Shown here: positions 17,336 to 26,840 of the stretch, one piece after another
How the letters are laid out: every line of letters starts with the position of its first letter
Numbering within the stretch: the first letter of the stretch is position 1
Assembly (NCBI GenBank): GCA_011082265.1
Contig: CP049781.1
Location: forward strand, 62,001 to 126,000
Source of the DNA: Candidatus Lachnocurva vaginae
GTDB taxonomy: Bacteria; Bacillota; Clostridia; Lachnospirales; Lachnospiraceae
Length of the DNA: 64,000 nucleotides
Direction of reading: 5' to 3'
Translations under genes and position numbers: made by a program
The notes under the pieces: generated by a model
The model's database searches: none
What the model was told of the DNA's origin: nothing
What the model saw: only the letters and a program-made list of their open reading frames with translations

Positions 17336-18352
17336 ATGAAGGCTATAGTAGTTAATAAGGCAGGTAATGGAGTTGAGCTTGTTACTGACAGACAAATAAG
17401 GAAGCCGGGATATGGTGAAGCTCTTGTTGACATTGAGTGCTGCGGAGTTTGTCATACAGATTTACACGTTGCAAAAGGGGATTTTGGTAAAGTACCAGGA
17501 CGTATTTTAGGACATGAAGGTGTTGGAATAGTTTCTGAATTAGGAGAAGGGGTTACTTCTTTAAAGGTTGGGGATAGAGTAAGCGTTGCATGGTTTTTTG
17601 AAGGCTGTGGATGCTGTGAGTATTGTGATACAGGAAGAGAAACGCTTTGCAGATCTGTAAAGAACGCTGGATATAATGTTGATGGAGGTATGGCTGAAAA
17701 ATGTATCGTAACTGCAGATTATGCAGTAAAAGTACCTGAGGGATTAGATCCGGCTCAAGCAAGTAGTATAACCTGTGCTGGAGTTACTACATATGCAGCT
17801 ATTAAAGCAGCTGATTTAAAACCGGGTCAGTGGATTGCATTATATGGAGCTGGAGGACTGGGGAATCTTGCAGTTCAATATGCAAAGAAAGTATTTAATG
17901 CACATGTTATTTCCGTTGACATAAATGATGACAAGTTGGAGCTTGCTAAAAAAGTTGGAGCAGATATTGTAATAAATGGTAAGAAAGAAGATCCTGTTAA
18001 AGTTATTCAAGAAAAGACAGGAGGATGCCATAGTGCTGTAGTAACCGCTGTTTCTAAGGTTGCATTTAATCAGGCTATAGATTCAGTAAGAGCAGGAGGA
18101 AAGGTTATAGCAGTAGGATTACCTTCTGAGACAATGGATGTTTCAATTGTAAAGACTGTACTTGATGGAATTGAAATTATTGGATCTCTTGTAGGAACAA
18201 GAAAAGATCTTGAAGAAGCATTCCAGTTTGGGGCTGAAGGCTTGGTAGTTCCTGTAGTAAAACATCGTCCTATAGAAGATGGACCTGCAATCTTTAAAGA
18301 GATGGAAGAAGGAAAGATTACAGGACGTATGGTTATCGATATGAAAATGTAA
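17336..18352 (+). CDS. adhP: Zinc-dependent alcohol dehydrogenase AdhP
   Basis: A 338-residue medium-chain dehydrogenase. The catalytic zinc site includes CGVCHTDLHVAKGDFG and GHEGVGIV; the structural zinc site is CGCCEYCDTGRETLC; the NAD-binding loop is YGAGGLGNLAVQYA, followed by SVDINDDKLELAKKVGAD. It converts aldehydes such as acetaldehyde to alcohols with NADH, regenerating NAD+ in fermentation. A strong AAAGGAGG precedes the ATG. It has its own promoter with a Rex-like operator and a terminator after it, so it is monocistronic. Confidence 0.94.
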   Translation: MKAIVVNKAGNGVELVTDRQIRKPGYGEALVDIECCGVCHTDLHVAKGDFGKVPGRILGHEGVGIVSELGEGVTSLKVGDRVSVAWFFEGCGCCEYCDTGRETLCRSVKNAGYNVDGGMAEKCIVTADYAVKVPEGLDPAQASSITCAGVTTYAAIKAADLKPGQWIALYGAGGLGNLAVQYAKKVFNAHVISVDINDDKLELAKKVGADIVINGKKEDPVKVIQEKTGGCHSAVVTAVSKVAFNQAIDSVRAGGKVIAVGLPSETMDVSIVKTVLDGIEIIGSLVGTRKDLEEAFQFGAEGLVVPVVKHRPIEDGPAIFKEMEEGKITGRMVIDMKM

Positions 18353-18393
18353 TATTAATGTTAGACAGTGAGAAATTTCACAAATAAACTAAT

Positions 18394-18428
18394 AAAAACC
18401 TTGCCGAAATTATTCGGCGGGGTTTTTA
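18394..18428 (+). terminator. Rho-independent terminator of adhP
   Basis: AAAAACCTTGCCGAA (18394-18408) pairs with TTCGGCGGGGTTTTT (18413-18427) across a 4-base loop. The A-rich/T-rich arms mean it would work in both directions. Confidence 0.9.
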
Positions 18429-18591
18429 TTATCTTGATTGATTTGTATTAAAAATAGGACAAATGGCAGAAATATTACGATAATATCAATAAGATTGCTT
18501 GAAAGAATAGAGATACTTATAAAACTTTAATCAAGAGGAGACTTACGTGAAAAAAATACTGATATTTTTGGCTATTTTGCATAAATTTAAA

Positions 18592-18636
18592 TTGACACAT
18601 ATGTGGAAAATGGTTAAAATAGTGGCAAAGTGTCAA
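18592..18636 (+). promoter_or_regulatory. udp promoter with overlapping inverted repeats
   Basis: The 339 bp between adhP and udp hold the adhP terminator and this promoter: TTGACA (18592-18597), 17 bp, TAAAAT (18615-18620). TTGACAC (18592-18598) is repeated inverted as GTGTCAA (18630-18636), and CACATATGTG (18596-18605) is a perfect palindrome over the -35. These could bind a nucleoside or Crp/Fnr-type regulator; the regulator gene at 27.9 kb is a candidate. Confidence 0.6.
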
Positions 18637-18691
18637 ATGTCCTTTTAACATAAATTTTCTGATATTATATTATGCATAGGAGGAGATTTCT

Positions 18692-19480
18692 ATGATAGAT
18701 TATACAGAAGGCTCAGGTAAAGAGTATCATATTGGAGTTGGCAAGGGAGATGTGGGTAGGTATGTCATTTTGCCCGGAGATCCCAAGAGATGTGAGAAAA
18801 TAGCAAAGTATTTAGATGATGCACATTTCGTGGCTGATAACAGAGAATTTGTTACTTATACAGGTACTTTGGATGGAGAAAAAGTAAGCGTTACATCGAC
18901 AGGCATAGGAGGTCCTTCAGCATCTATTGCAATGGAAGAATTGGTTCATTGCGGGGCAGATACATTTTTAAGAGTTGGTACATGCGGAGGTATGGACCTT
19001 TCTGTAAAAGGAGGAGATATAGTAATCGCAACGGGTGCTATAAGGATGGAAGGAACTTCCAAAGAGTATGCTCCGATAGAGTTTCCTGCTGTTGCACATT
19101 TTGATGTAGTAAGTGCTATGAAAGAGGCTGCAAAAAATGCAAATATTACATATCATTTAGGAGTAGTCGAGTGTAAAGATGCTTTTTATGGGCAGCATGA
19201 ACCGGAGAAAAAGCCGGTAAGTTATGAGCTTTTAAATAAGTGGAGTGCATGGCTAAAACTTGGAGCTCTTGCATCCGAGATGGAATCTGCCACATTATTT
19301 GTAGTCGCAAGCTATTTAAGAGTAAGAATAGGATCATGTTTATTAACAATAGCAAATCAGGAGAGAGAAAAAAAAGGACTTTCGAATGCTCAGGTACATG
19401 ATACAGACAAAGCAATAAAGACAGTTATAGAAGCTATAAGAATTTTAATAAAAAGGGATAAGGAAAATAGATTGAATTGA
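18692..19480 (+). CDS. udp: Uridine phosphorylase
   Basis: A 262-residue NP-I family phosphorylase. The start region HIGVGKGDVGRYVILPGDPKRC holds the phosphate-binding GDPxR; STGIGGPSASIAMEEL and RVGTCGGM follow; GALASEMESATLFVVAS carries the EMES ribose-binding motif. It splits uridine and phosphate to uracil and ribose-1-phosphate in the cytoplasm. It is the first gene of the nucleoside regulon and has a strong AGGAGG site. Deoxyuridine is also a possible substrate. Confidence 0.92.
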   Translation: MIDYTEGSGKEYHIGVGKGDVGRYVILPGDPKRCEKIAKYLDDAHFVADNREFVTYTGTLDGEKVSVTSTGIGGPSASIAMEELVHCGADTFLRVGTCGGMDLSVKGGDIVIATGAIRMEGTSKEYAPIEFPAVAHFDVVSAMKEAAKNANITYHLGVVECKDAFYGQHEPEKKPVSYELLNKWSAWLKLGALASEMESATLFVVASYLRVRIGSCLLTIANQEREKKGLSNAQVHDTDKAIKTVIEAIRILIKRDKENRLN

Positions 19481-19559
19481 TTTAATATATTAAGCATGTG
19501 TTAATAAGGTAATTAGCCATAGTGGCAATTATATATAATCAAAGGGAGGATTACGAGCA

Positions 19560-20600
19560 ATGAAGAAAAAGTTAGTTTCATTATTACTTGCTGGAGCAAT
19601 GGTTCTTTCGCTTACTGCATGTGGAGGCGGCAGCAATGGAAAAAAAGCGGATAAGAAAGTAAAAGTCGGTATCGTAACGGATGTCGGAGGAATTAATGAC
19701 GGATCTTTCAACCAATCAGCTTGGGAAGGACTTAAAAGAGCAGGAAAAGAACTGGGAGTAGAGGCTAAATATCTTGAATCAAAGACAGATGCGGATTATC
19801 AACCTAATATAGGAACATTTATCGATGAAGATTATGATATGATTATTTGCATAGGATATAAGATTGCAAAAGCTTTGAATAAAGAAGCAAAGAGTCACCC
19901 GAATCAAAAATTCGCAATTGTAGATGATACTTCACTTTCAAAATACAAAAATGTAACAAGTCTTATGTTTGAAGCTGGCCAATCTTCATATCTTGTAGGA
20001 TATGCTGCCGGACTTACAACAAAAACAAACAATATAGGTTTTGCACTTGGTGCATCAACAGCCATGATGCATGAATTCGGATATGGATATGTTGCAGGAG
20101 CTATTGATGCAAACCCTAAGGTTAAAGTTCAGCAAACAAATTTAAATAGTTTTGCAGATACAGCTGTCGGAAAAACTGCTGCAAATGCTATGATAACTAA
20201 CGGTGCGGATGTAATATTCCATGCTGCGGGAGGCTCAGGACTCGGAGTAATTGACGCATGTAAGGAAGCAGGAATTTGGGCTATCGGTGTAGACTCTGAT
20301 CAGAGTAAAGTAGCACCTAAGACAATACTTACATCTGCTATGAAACGTGTAGATAATGCAGTATTTGAAATTGCAAAAGAAACTAAAGAAGGAAAAGTAA
20401 AATCAGGAATAAAAACATTTTCCCTTAAAGATGGTGGTGTTGACATAGCACCTACAACGGATAATCTTTCTCCTGAAGTACTTAACAAATTAAAAGAAGT
20501 AAAGAAGAAGATGCTCGAAGGAAAGATAAAGGTACCTAAGACAGAAGAAGAATTTGTTAAAAAATATGGAAAAGGTATATATACACTTAATAAAAAATGA
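19560..20600 (+). CDS. BMP-family nucleoside-binding lipoprotein
   Basis: A 346-residue lipoprotein. The signal peptide ends in the lipobox SLTAC (Cys about residue 21) followed by GGGS. The PnrA/BmpA/Med fold is shown by VGIVTDVGGINDGSFNQSAW, GYAAGLTTKTNNIGFALG, and ADVIFHAAGGSGLGVIDACKEAG with IWAIGVDSDQ. The family binds purine and pyrimidine nucleosides outside the cell. It is the likely receptor of the NupOPQ-type transporter at 23.1-26.7 kb in the same cluster. A terminator follows it, so it may be made in excess of downstream genes. Confidence 0.92.
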   Translation: MKKKLVSLLLAGAMVLSLTACGGGSNGKKADKKVKVGIVTDVGGINDGSFNQSAWEGLKRAGKELGVEAKYLESKTDADYQPNIGTFIDEDYDMIICIGYKIAKALNKEAKSHPNQKFAIVDDTSLSKYKNVTSLMFEAGQSSYLVGYAAGLTTKTNNIGFALGASTAMMHEFGYGYVAGAIDANPKVKVQQTNLNSFADTAVGKTAANAMITNGADVIFHAAGGSGLGVIDACKEAGIWAIGVDSDQSKVAPKTILTSAMKRVDNAVFEIAKETKEGKVKSGIKTFSLKDGGVDIAPTTDNLSPEVLNKLKEVKKKMLEGKIKVPKTEEEFVKKYGKGIYTLNKK

Positions 20601-20627
20601 TTCTGATATTTAATATATTAGGACTTA

Positions 20628-20669
20628 AAAGCTGCCCTACTTGAAATTGTTAAGAGGGCAGCTGTTTTT
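20628..20669 (+). terminator. Rho-independent terminator after the BMP lipoprotein gene
   Basis: AGCTGCCCT (20630-20638) pairs with AGGGCAGCT (20655-20663), then GTTTTTA. Located inside the nucleoside cluster, it probably gives partial read-through into yjjI, a common way to make more binding protein than transporter. Confidence 0.85.
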
Positions 20670-20713
20670 AAAAATAGATATTTAGATAAAACAATGGTAT
20701 ATGGAGGGATTTT

Positions 20714-22261
20714 ATGAGAGATATAAGTATGGACAGAGTAAATAAAACTAGAGAAGATATTCTTGATGTAATTAAAAGCCCGTTGCTTACACATGAACAA
20801 AAAGTTACGCGTATGGCAAATCTCGCAGATTCACTTTTAGAAGTATTGGATTTACCGAAGGGACTTTCAGAGCTTTTGAATGCACCAATAGAATCTCAGT
20901 GTATCTGCGATCTTAGTGAAGGTCACGCACCTCTTCGCCCACGATATATCATTCCTGACTATAAAAAATTTATGAAGGAAGGAAGCAAGTATTTAAGACT
21001 TGATCCTCCAAAAGATTTGTATGAAGCATTAAATGCTCTTCTTATTTTCTATAAACATGTTCCTAGTGTTACAAATTATCCTGTATATGTAGGAGCACTT
21101 GATGAGCTTCTTGAACCTTATATTGATGATGTAGAAGAAAGTATGGCAGAAGGACTTATAAAGATGTTTCTTCTTCATATTGACAGAACAGTATTGGATT
21201 CGTTTTCTCATGCGAATATAGGTCCTAAGGACACAAAAGCAGGAAGAATTATTTTAAAAGTAAGCAAGGAGCTTCAGGATGCTGTACCTAATATTACATT
21301 GAAATATGATGAAGATATAACACCAGATGATTTTGCTATTCAGGCGATAGAGACATCTCTTGTTACTGCAAAGCCTTCATTTGCAAATCATAAAATGTTT
21401 AAATCCGAACTTGGAGAAAATTATGTAATAGCAAGTTGCTATAACGGTCTTCTCTATGCAGGCGGATCATATACATTATGCAGGCTTATTCTCGGAAATA
21501 TAGCAAAAAGAGCAAAGAACATAGCAGACTTTAAAAATAATGAACTTCCTTATGTTATGGATATAATGGCAAGATACATGGATGAAAGAATAAAATTTGA
21601 AGTCGAGGAAAGCGGCTTTTTTGAAAATAATTTTCTCGCAAAAGAAGGGTTTATTCATAGAGATAAATTTACGGCAATGTTTGGAATGGTAGGACTTGCT
21701 GAAGCAGTAGATATTCTTCTTGAAAAAGAAGGAAAAGCAAATCTTCGTTATGGTAGGGATAAAGAGGCAGAAAATCTCGGAGTAGAAATTATGGAAGAGA
21801 TAAAGCAATTTAACGATAATCACTACAATAAATATTGTGAAGGTACAAATCATCATTTCTTGCTTCATGCACAGGTTGGAATTGCATCGGATAAGAATAT
21901 TTCTCCGGGAACAAGAATTCCGATAGGAGAAGAACCCGAAGAGCTTAGAGATCACTTGAAATTTTTATCACATTTTCATAAATATTTCCCATCGGGAACG
22001 GGAGATATTTTCCCTATAGATATGATGGTACATAAAAATATAGAGTATCTTCTTGATATCATAAAAGGATCGTTTAATGAAAATTTAAGATATCTTTCAT
22101 TCTATTCATCAGACAGTGATGTAATAAGAATAACAGGATATCTTGTAAAAAAATCAGAGATAGAAAAGCTTGATAAAGGGGAGAATGTCCTTCATGACAC
22201 AACAGAGCTTGGTAAAGGAGCTAAAGAAAATGGTCATGTATATGAAAGAAAAGTAAGATGA
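20714..22261 (+). CDS. yjjI: YjjI-family glycyl radical enzyme
   Basis: A 515-residue protein. The C-terminal motif RITGY places the radical glycine at residue 475; Cys242 in VIASCYNGLLYAGGS is the likely active-site thiyl cysteine. The protein is shorter than pyruvate formate-lyase, as usual for YjjI. The reaction is unknown. Its activase (yjjW) overlaps its last 4 bases (ATGA), and the genes around it take up and break down nucleosides. In E. coli yjjI-yjjW also lie beside the deo operon, so a role in (deoxy)ribose or nucleoside degradation is likely (inference). Oxygen-sensitive, so it suits an anaerobe. Confidence 0.9.
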   Translation: MRDISMDRVNKTREDILDVIKSPLLTHEQKVTRMANLADSLLEVLDLPKGLSELLNAPIESQCICDLSEGHAPLRPRYIIPDYKKFMKEGSKYLRLDPPKDLYEALNALLIFYKHVPSVTNYPVYVGALDELLEPYIDDVEESMAEGLIKMFLLHIDRTVLDSFSHANIGPKDTKAGRIILKVSKELQDAVPNITLKYDEDITPDDFAIQAIETSLVTAKPSFANHKMFKSELGENYVIASCYNGLLYAGGSYTLCRLILGNIAKRAKNIADFKNNELPYVMDIMARYMDERIKFEVEESGFFENNFLAKEGFIHRDKFTAMFGMVGLAEAVDILLEKEGKANLRYGRDKEAENLGVEIMEEIKQFNDNHYNKYCEGTNHHFLLHAQVGIASDKNISPGTRIPIGEEPEELRDHLKFLSHFHKYFPSGTGDIFPIDMMVHKNIEYLLDIIKGSFNENLRYLSFYSSDSDVIRITGYLVKKSEIEKLDKGENVLHDTTELGKGAKENGHVYERKVR

Positions 22262-23094
22262 TGAGAGCTCCTATTAATAAGATAATACCATTTAGTTCGG
22301 TAGACGGACCGGGAAATAGGACATCAATTTTTCTTCAAGGATGTAATCTTAATTGTAAATATTGTCATAATCCTGAAACTATACACATGTGCATACATTG
22401 CGGTGATTGTGTAAAAACATGTCCTACAGGTGCACTATCGATAAAGAATAAAAGAGTGGTTTTCGATTTTAAAAAATGTATAGCATGTGATACATGCATA
22501 AAGGTATGTAGTCATGGTGCAAGTCCGAGAATAAGGCTTATGTCTCCGGAAGAAGTTTTTGCAGAAATAGAGAAACAAATGCCATTCATAAGAGGAATTA
22601 CAACATCAGGAGGAGAGTGCTCATTATATCCGCTTTTCTTAAAGCAATTATTTACTTTATGTAAGAAGGATCATTTAGGAACTCTTATAGATAGTAATGG
22701 AATGTATGATTTCAGTCGAGACGAAAAATTATTGTCAGTATCCGACGGAGTTATGCTTGATATAAAAGCATGGAATATTGAAGATCATATGAAAGTTACT
22801 GACAAAGGAAATTCTATGATACTTAAAAATCTTGAGTATTTATCTTCAGTAAATAAACTCTATGAAGTTAGAACGGTGGTCGTGCCTGAGTTATTTGATG
22901 TAAAAGAAACGGTTTCTAAAGTTTCAGAAATAATATCGAAAAAGTCTAGCAATATAAGATATAAAATTATTACATATAGACCTATGGGAGTAAGGGCTGA
23001 ATATAGGAATTTCATACCGCCTACGAAACAATTTATGAAAGAATTGTATAATATAGCAAAAGGAAAAGGCGTAAAAGAAGTAATTATAGTTTAA
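22258..23094 (+). CDS. yjjW: YjjW-family glycyl radical enzyme activase (radical SAM)
   Basis: A 278-residue radical SAM enzyme. The SAM-binding cluster motif is CNLNCKYC, starting at residue ~29. It is followed by two ferredoxin-type cysteine sets (CIHCGDCVKTCPTGAL and CIACDTCIKVCSHGA) that hold auxiliary 4Fe-4S clusters. TTSGGECSLYP carries the GGE SAM site. It would abstract a hydrogen from Gly475 of YjjI. The ATG overlaps the yjjI stop by 4 bp. Confidence 0.92.
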   Translation: MMRAPINKIIPFSSVDGPGNRTSIFLQGCNLNCKYCHNPETIHMCIHCGDCVKTCPTGALSIKNKRVVFDFKKCIACDTCIKVCSHGASPRIRLMSPEEVFAEIEKQMPFIRGITTSGGECSLYPLFLKQLFTLCKKDHLGTLIDSNGMYDFSRDEKLLSVSDGVMLDIKAWNIEDHMKVTDKGNSMILKNLEYLSSVNKLYEVRTVVVPELFDVKETVSKVSEIISKKSSNIRYKIITYRPMGVRAEYRNFIPPTKQFMKELYNIAKGKGVKEVIIV

Positions 23095-23117
23095 TCTACA
23101 AAAGAAAGGAATGTTCA

Positions 23118-24665
23118 GTGAAAAAGCAGAGTAATGTCGATAAAAGCCAAGTAGCAATAGAAATGAAAAATATTGTGAAAAAATTTGGTACTTTTGTCGC
23201 GAACGATCACATCAATTTAAAAGTAAACAAAGGTGAAGTACATGCTATCTTAGGTGAGAACGGAGCGGGAAAAAGTACGCTTATGAATGTGCTTTATGGA
23301 CTATATCAGCCTACAGAAGGAGAAATTTGGATAGACAATAAGAAAGTTAATATAGATAATCCTGAAAAAGCTATAAAACTCGGAATAGGTATGGTTCATC
23401 AGCATTTTATGCTCGTTCAGCCATTTACAGTAACTGAAAATATCATTCTAGGGATGGAACCAAAAAAAGGATTTTCGGTAGATATCCGTTCTGCAAAGAA
23501 AAAGATTATGGCTTTATCCGAAAAATATGGGCTAAAAGTAGATCCGGATGCTAAGATTGAAGATATTTCAGTTGGCATGCAGCAAAGAGTGGAAATTTTA
23601 AAAGTATTGTATCGAGGGGCAAAGCATCTTATTTTGGATGAGCCTACATCTTCTTTAACTCCACAGGAAATTGAGGAGCTTATAGAAATAATTGAAAACC
23701 TCACTAAAGATGGGAAAAGTGTTATTTTAATAACGCATAAGTTAAAAGAAATTAAGGAAGCAGCAGATTATTGCACAATAATAAGAAGAGGAAAGTATAT
23801 TGATACAGTAGATGTGTCTACAGTAGATGAGAATAAATTAGCTGCAATGATGGTAGGAAGAAATGTAGAATTTAAGGTAGATAAACGGGAGCAGGAGCCT
23901 GGAGATACAGTACTTTCAGTAAAAAATTTGTGTGCAAAGGATTATAGGGGCATACCGGTACTTAATAAATTGAATCTTACTGTAAGGAGCGGAGAGATTA
24001 TAGGCATTGCAGGAGTAGACGGCAATGGTCAGTCGGAACTTGTTGAAATTCTTACCGGTCTTATGAAGGCGGATTCGGGTGAAATAAAATTAAATAATAA
24101 AAATGTATTCAATAAGTCGCCTAAGGAAATTTTTGAAGCCGGAATATCGAGCATACCAGAAGATAGACAAAAACACGGACTTGTTATGGACTTTACAGTA
24201 GCAGAAAATTCTGTACTTCAAAATTTTTCAAAGGAGCCATTTTCTAAAAATGGAATATTAAATAAAGAAAAAATAAATAATTTTACGAAGGAACTTATAA
24301 ATAAATTTGATATAAGACCTACAGGCTGTGAAAATCGATTAGCAAAACAACTTTCAGGCGGAAATCAGCAAAAAGTGATTATCGCAAGGGAAGTTACTAA
24401 TGACAAAGAGCTTTTAATTGCAATGAATCCTACCAGAGGACTTGATGTTGGAGCGATAGAATTTGTTCATAAATATCTTGTTGAACAGAGAAATAAAGGA
24501 AGAGCGGTTCTTCTTGTTTCATTTGAATTGGACGAAATAATGAGTCTTTCAGATGAAATATGCGTTATTTTTGAAGGACAAATTACAGGGCATGTAAAAG
24601 GAAATGAAGCTACGGAAAATGAACTCGGATACATGATGGCAGGAGGAACCAAGAATGAAAAATAA
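23118..24665 (+). CDS. Nucleoside ABC transporter ATP-binding protein (NupO/YufO type)
   Basis: A 515-residue double ABC ATPase. The first domain (~10-250) has GENGAGKSTLMNVLYGL, a signature-like ISVGMQQRVEILKVL, and HLILDEPTSSLTPQE. The second (~265-510) has GVDGNGQSELVEILTG, QLSGGNQQKVIIARE and AMNPTRGLDVGA. The signature and Walker motifs of the second domain are partly degenerate, as in other sugar/nucleoside importers of this type. It starts with GTG after GAAAGGA and overlaps the next permease gene by 11 bp. Probable guanosine or general nucleoside importer. Confidence 0.92.
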   Translation: MKKQSNVDKSQVAIEMKNIVKKFGTFVANDHINLKVNKGEVHAILGENGAGKSTLMNVLYGLYQPTEGEIWIDNKKVNIDNPEKAIKLGIGMVHQHFMLVQPFTVTENIILGMEPKKGFSVDIRSAKKKIMALSEKYGLKVDPDAKIEDISVGMQQRVEILKVLYRGAKHLILDEPTSSLTPQEIEELIEIIENLTKDGKSVILITHKLKEIKEAADYCTIIRRGKYIDTVDVSTVDENKLAAMMVGRNVEFKVDKREQEPGDTVLSVKNLCAKDYRGIPVLNKLNLTVRSGEIIGIAGVDGNGQSELVEILTGLMKADSGEIKLNNKNVFNKSPKEIFEAGISSIPEDRQKHGLVMDFTVAENSVLQNFSKEPFSKNGILNKEKINNFTKELINKFDIRPTGCENRLAKQLSGGNQQKVIIAREVTNDKELLIAMNPTRGLDVGAIEFVHKYLVEQRNKGRAVLLVSFELDEIMSLSDEICVIFEGQITGHVKGNEATENELGYMMAGGTKNEK

Positions 24666-25749
24666 GATAAATATTTGGGACGGTTTATTTATCTATACTA
24701 TTATTTCTATAGTAATAGGCTTTTTAGTTGGAGCAATAATGCTTGTTATTGCGGGAATTGATCCGATGGTTGCATATGGGAAACTGATTGAAGGAATTTT
24801 TAGTAAACCTAAGTTTATAACTTATAGTATTACATATGCTTCACCATATATATTTACGGGCTTGAGTGTAGCATTTGCATTTAAAACAGGAGTGTTTAAT
24901 ATCGGTGCTGAAGGCCAGTTTGTAATGGGAGCACTTGCAGCGGTGCTTGTAGGTATATTTGTTGATTTACCTCCGGTTTTACACGCAATTGTAGCAATAA
25001 TAGCAGCGGCTATAGTTGGAGGAATTTGGGGTGCTATAGTAGGACTACTTAAGATAACAAGAGGGATAAATGAAGTCTTGTCATATATTATGTTTAATTG
25101 GATTGCATATTATATTTCAAACTTTGTTGTAACTCATAAAGGCGTGAAGGAAGCATCTACAGAATCCACAAAAATGATAAAAGATTCGGCGAGGCTTACA
25201 ATGCCGGCAAGTATAGTAAATATGACTGACTGTCCGGTTATAAACTGGGGAATTATCATTGCTATAGCTGCAGCAATTATTTTGTGGTTTGTTATAAAAA
25301 AGACAACGTTAGGTTATGAACTAAGAGCAGTAGGACTAAGTAAGACAGCGTCGGAATATGCGGGGATAAGTTCATCAAAAATATTTATGATATCTATGGC
25401 ATTGTCAGGTATACTTGCATCTGTCGGAGGAGCAGTAGAAATTCTAGGAATGGCAGGGAGAGTAAGTCAATTTGCAGCTCAAGAAAGCTTTGGATTTGAC
25501 GGAATTACAGTAGCACTTATGGCAAGCTCAAACCCTATAGGCTGTATTTTTTCAGGATTATTTTATGGTGCAATGAAATATGGAGGAAATAAACTTACAA
25601 TCGTTAATGCACCAAAGGAAATTATTAATATAATTATGGGAACTATAATTTTCTTTATAGCTATAGCGGTATTATTTAGAAGAGTGATGATTTCTATTAA
25701 TGAAAAACGAAATAAAAAAGTGAAAGTAAATTTAAAGGGGGTAAAATAA
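24655..25749 (+). CDS. Nucleoside ABC transporter permease (NupP/YufP type)
   Basis: A 364-residue permease of the BPD_transp_2 family with about 9-10 TM segments. Typical motifs are ASPYIFTGLSVAFAFKTGVFNIGAEGQF near residues 60-90 and ELRAVGLSKTASEYAGIS near 225. It forms the translocation path with the following permease. The ATG overlaps the ATPase gene by 11 bp and its own stop overlaps the next start by 1 base (TAATG). Confidence 0.92.
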   Translation: MKNKINIWDGLFIYTIISIVIGFLVGAIMLVIAGIDPMVAYGKLIEGIFSKPKFITYSITYASPYIFTGLSVAFAFKTGVFNIGAEGQFVMGALAAVLVGIFVDLPPVLHAIVAIIAAAIVGGIWGAIVGLLKITRGINEVLSYIMFNWIAYYISNFVVTHKGVKEASTESTKMIKDSARLTMPASIVNMTDCPVINWGIIIAIAAAIILWFVIKKTTLGYELRAVGLSKTASEYAGISSSKIFMISMALSGILASVGGAVEILGMAGRVSQFAAQESFGFDGITVALMASSNPIGCIFSGLFYGAMKYGGNKLTIVNAPKEIINIIMGTIIFFIAIAVLFRRVMISINEKRNKKVKVNLKGVK

Positions 25750-26690
25750 TGAATATTTTTATTAAAGATTTAGGACTTATAATAAATGCAATGCTTATTT
25801 CCACACCTCCTTTACTTCTTGCGGCGTTAGGCTCTGTATTTTCTGAAAAAAGTGGAGTTGTAAATATCGGAATTGAAGGCATGATGACAATAGGAGCTTT
25901 TATAGGAGCTATAGGAGCGTATTTTACGGGAAATGGTTGGATTGGATTTTTACTTGGCGGTGTTGCAGGAATGATTTTCGGAATTATTCATGCATTTGCT
26001 TGTGTAACGTGCGGAGCAGATCAAACAATTGCGGGTACTGCTGTGAATTTTATTGCTCCGGGACTTGCACTTTTCCTATGTAAAGCTATTTTTGATAATT
26101 CATCAGATACACCTTCACTGGATACGGCATCAAAATTACCTAAATTGTTTCAAGGAAAATTTAAAGCAGGCTCATTTGCATACAATGTATTTGGAACATA
26201 TTCAGCAGTATATTTAAGCTTTTTACTTGTGCTTGTTATATGGTTTATATTCTATAAAACACGTTTTGGACTTAGAATTCGTGCAGTAGGAGAACATCCT
26301 AAGGCTTGTGAAACACTTGGAATAAATGTATTTTTGGTAAGATATATTTGCGTAATGATATCCGGATTTTTATCGGGACTTGGAGGAGCTTTCGTGACAC
26401 TTTCAATAGTATCTCAGTTTAGACCTTCAGTAATAGTCGGGCAGGGATTTATTGCAATTGCTGCAGTTATTTTTGGAAAATTTACACCTGAAGGAGCGTT
26501 TTTGGGGTGCTTATTATTCGGATTTTGCAACGGAATAAAATCAATTCTTTCCGCAAATGGAAGTAATAATATATCTCCAGATATTCTTTCTATGATACCA
26601 TACGTTGTAACAATTCTTGTACTTGTAATATTTGTAGGAAGTGCGAGAGTTCCTTATGCAAGCGGAAAACCTTACCTAAAATCCAAGTAA
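25749..26690 (+). CDS. Nucleoside ABC transporter permease (NupQ/YufQ type)
   Basis: A 313-residue permease, second subunit. LLLAALGSVFSEKSGVVNIGIEGMM and RAVGEHPKACETLGINVFLVRY are the family motifs; about 8-9 TM segments. Its last four codons (KSK and stop) fall in the first copy of a 31-bp tandem repeat, so the 3' end of the gene seems to have been duplicated into the spacer. It is followed after 150 bp by cdd. Confidence 0.92.
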   Translation: MNIFIKDLGLIINAMLISTPPLLLAALGSVFSEKSGVVNIGIEGMMTIGAFIGAIGAYFTGNGWIGFLLGGVAGMIFGIIHAFACVTCGADQTIAGTAVNFIAPGLALFLCKAIFDNSSDTPSLDTASKLPKLFQGKFKAGSFAYNVFGTYSAVYLSFLLVLVIWFIFYKTRFGLRIRAVGEHPKACETLGINVFLVRYICVMISGFLSGLGGAFVTLSIVSQFRPSVIVGQGFIAIAAVIFGKFTPEGAFLGCLLFGFCNGIKSILSANGSNNISPDILSMIPYVVTILVLVIFVGSARVPYASGKPYLKSK

Positions 26691-26791
26691 TATGATTTAA
26701 TATTATTTAAAATCCAAGTAATATGATTTAATATTATTTAAAATCCAAGTAATATGATTTAATATTACTTAAAATCCAAGTAATATGATTT
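26678..26791 (+). repeat. 31-bp direct tandem repeat, ~3.7 copies
   Basis: The unit starts AAAATCCAAGTAATATGATT. Copies lie at 26678-26708, 26709-26739, 26740-26770 (one substitution) and partially at 26771-26791. The first copy includes the nupQ-type gene stop codon. Each unit can form a short AATAT/ATATT stem. It probably arose by replication slippage. Confidence 0.95.
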
Positions 26792-26840
26792 GTTATATTT
26801 CTTGAAATATTTACTATGATTTTGGGAAAGGAGTTAGAAT

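Noticed and set aside
18547..18648. GTG-initiated 33-residue ORF with an AAGAGGAG site before udp
   Set aside because: It runs through the udp promoter and inverted repeats and has no recognisable product; if real it would need transcription from upstream of the promoter. Probably chance.
21476..21955. 159-residue open frame on the minus strand within yjjI
   Set aside because: It is antisense to a well-supported gene, is Phe/Ile/Cys-rich as expected for a shadow of an AT-rich gene, and has no RBS.
26678..26791. CRISPR-like array
   Set aside because: The 31-bp units are directly adjacent with no spacers, so it is a simple tandem repeat.
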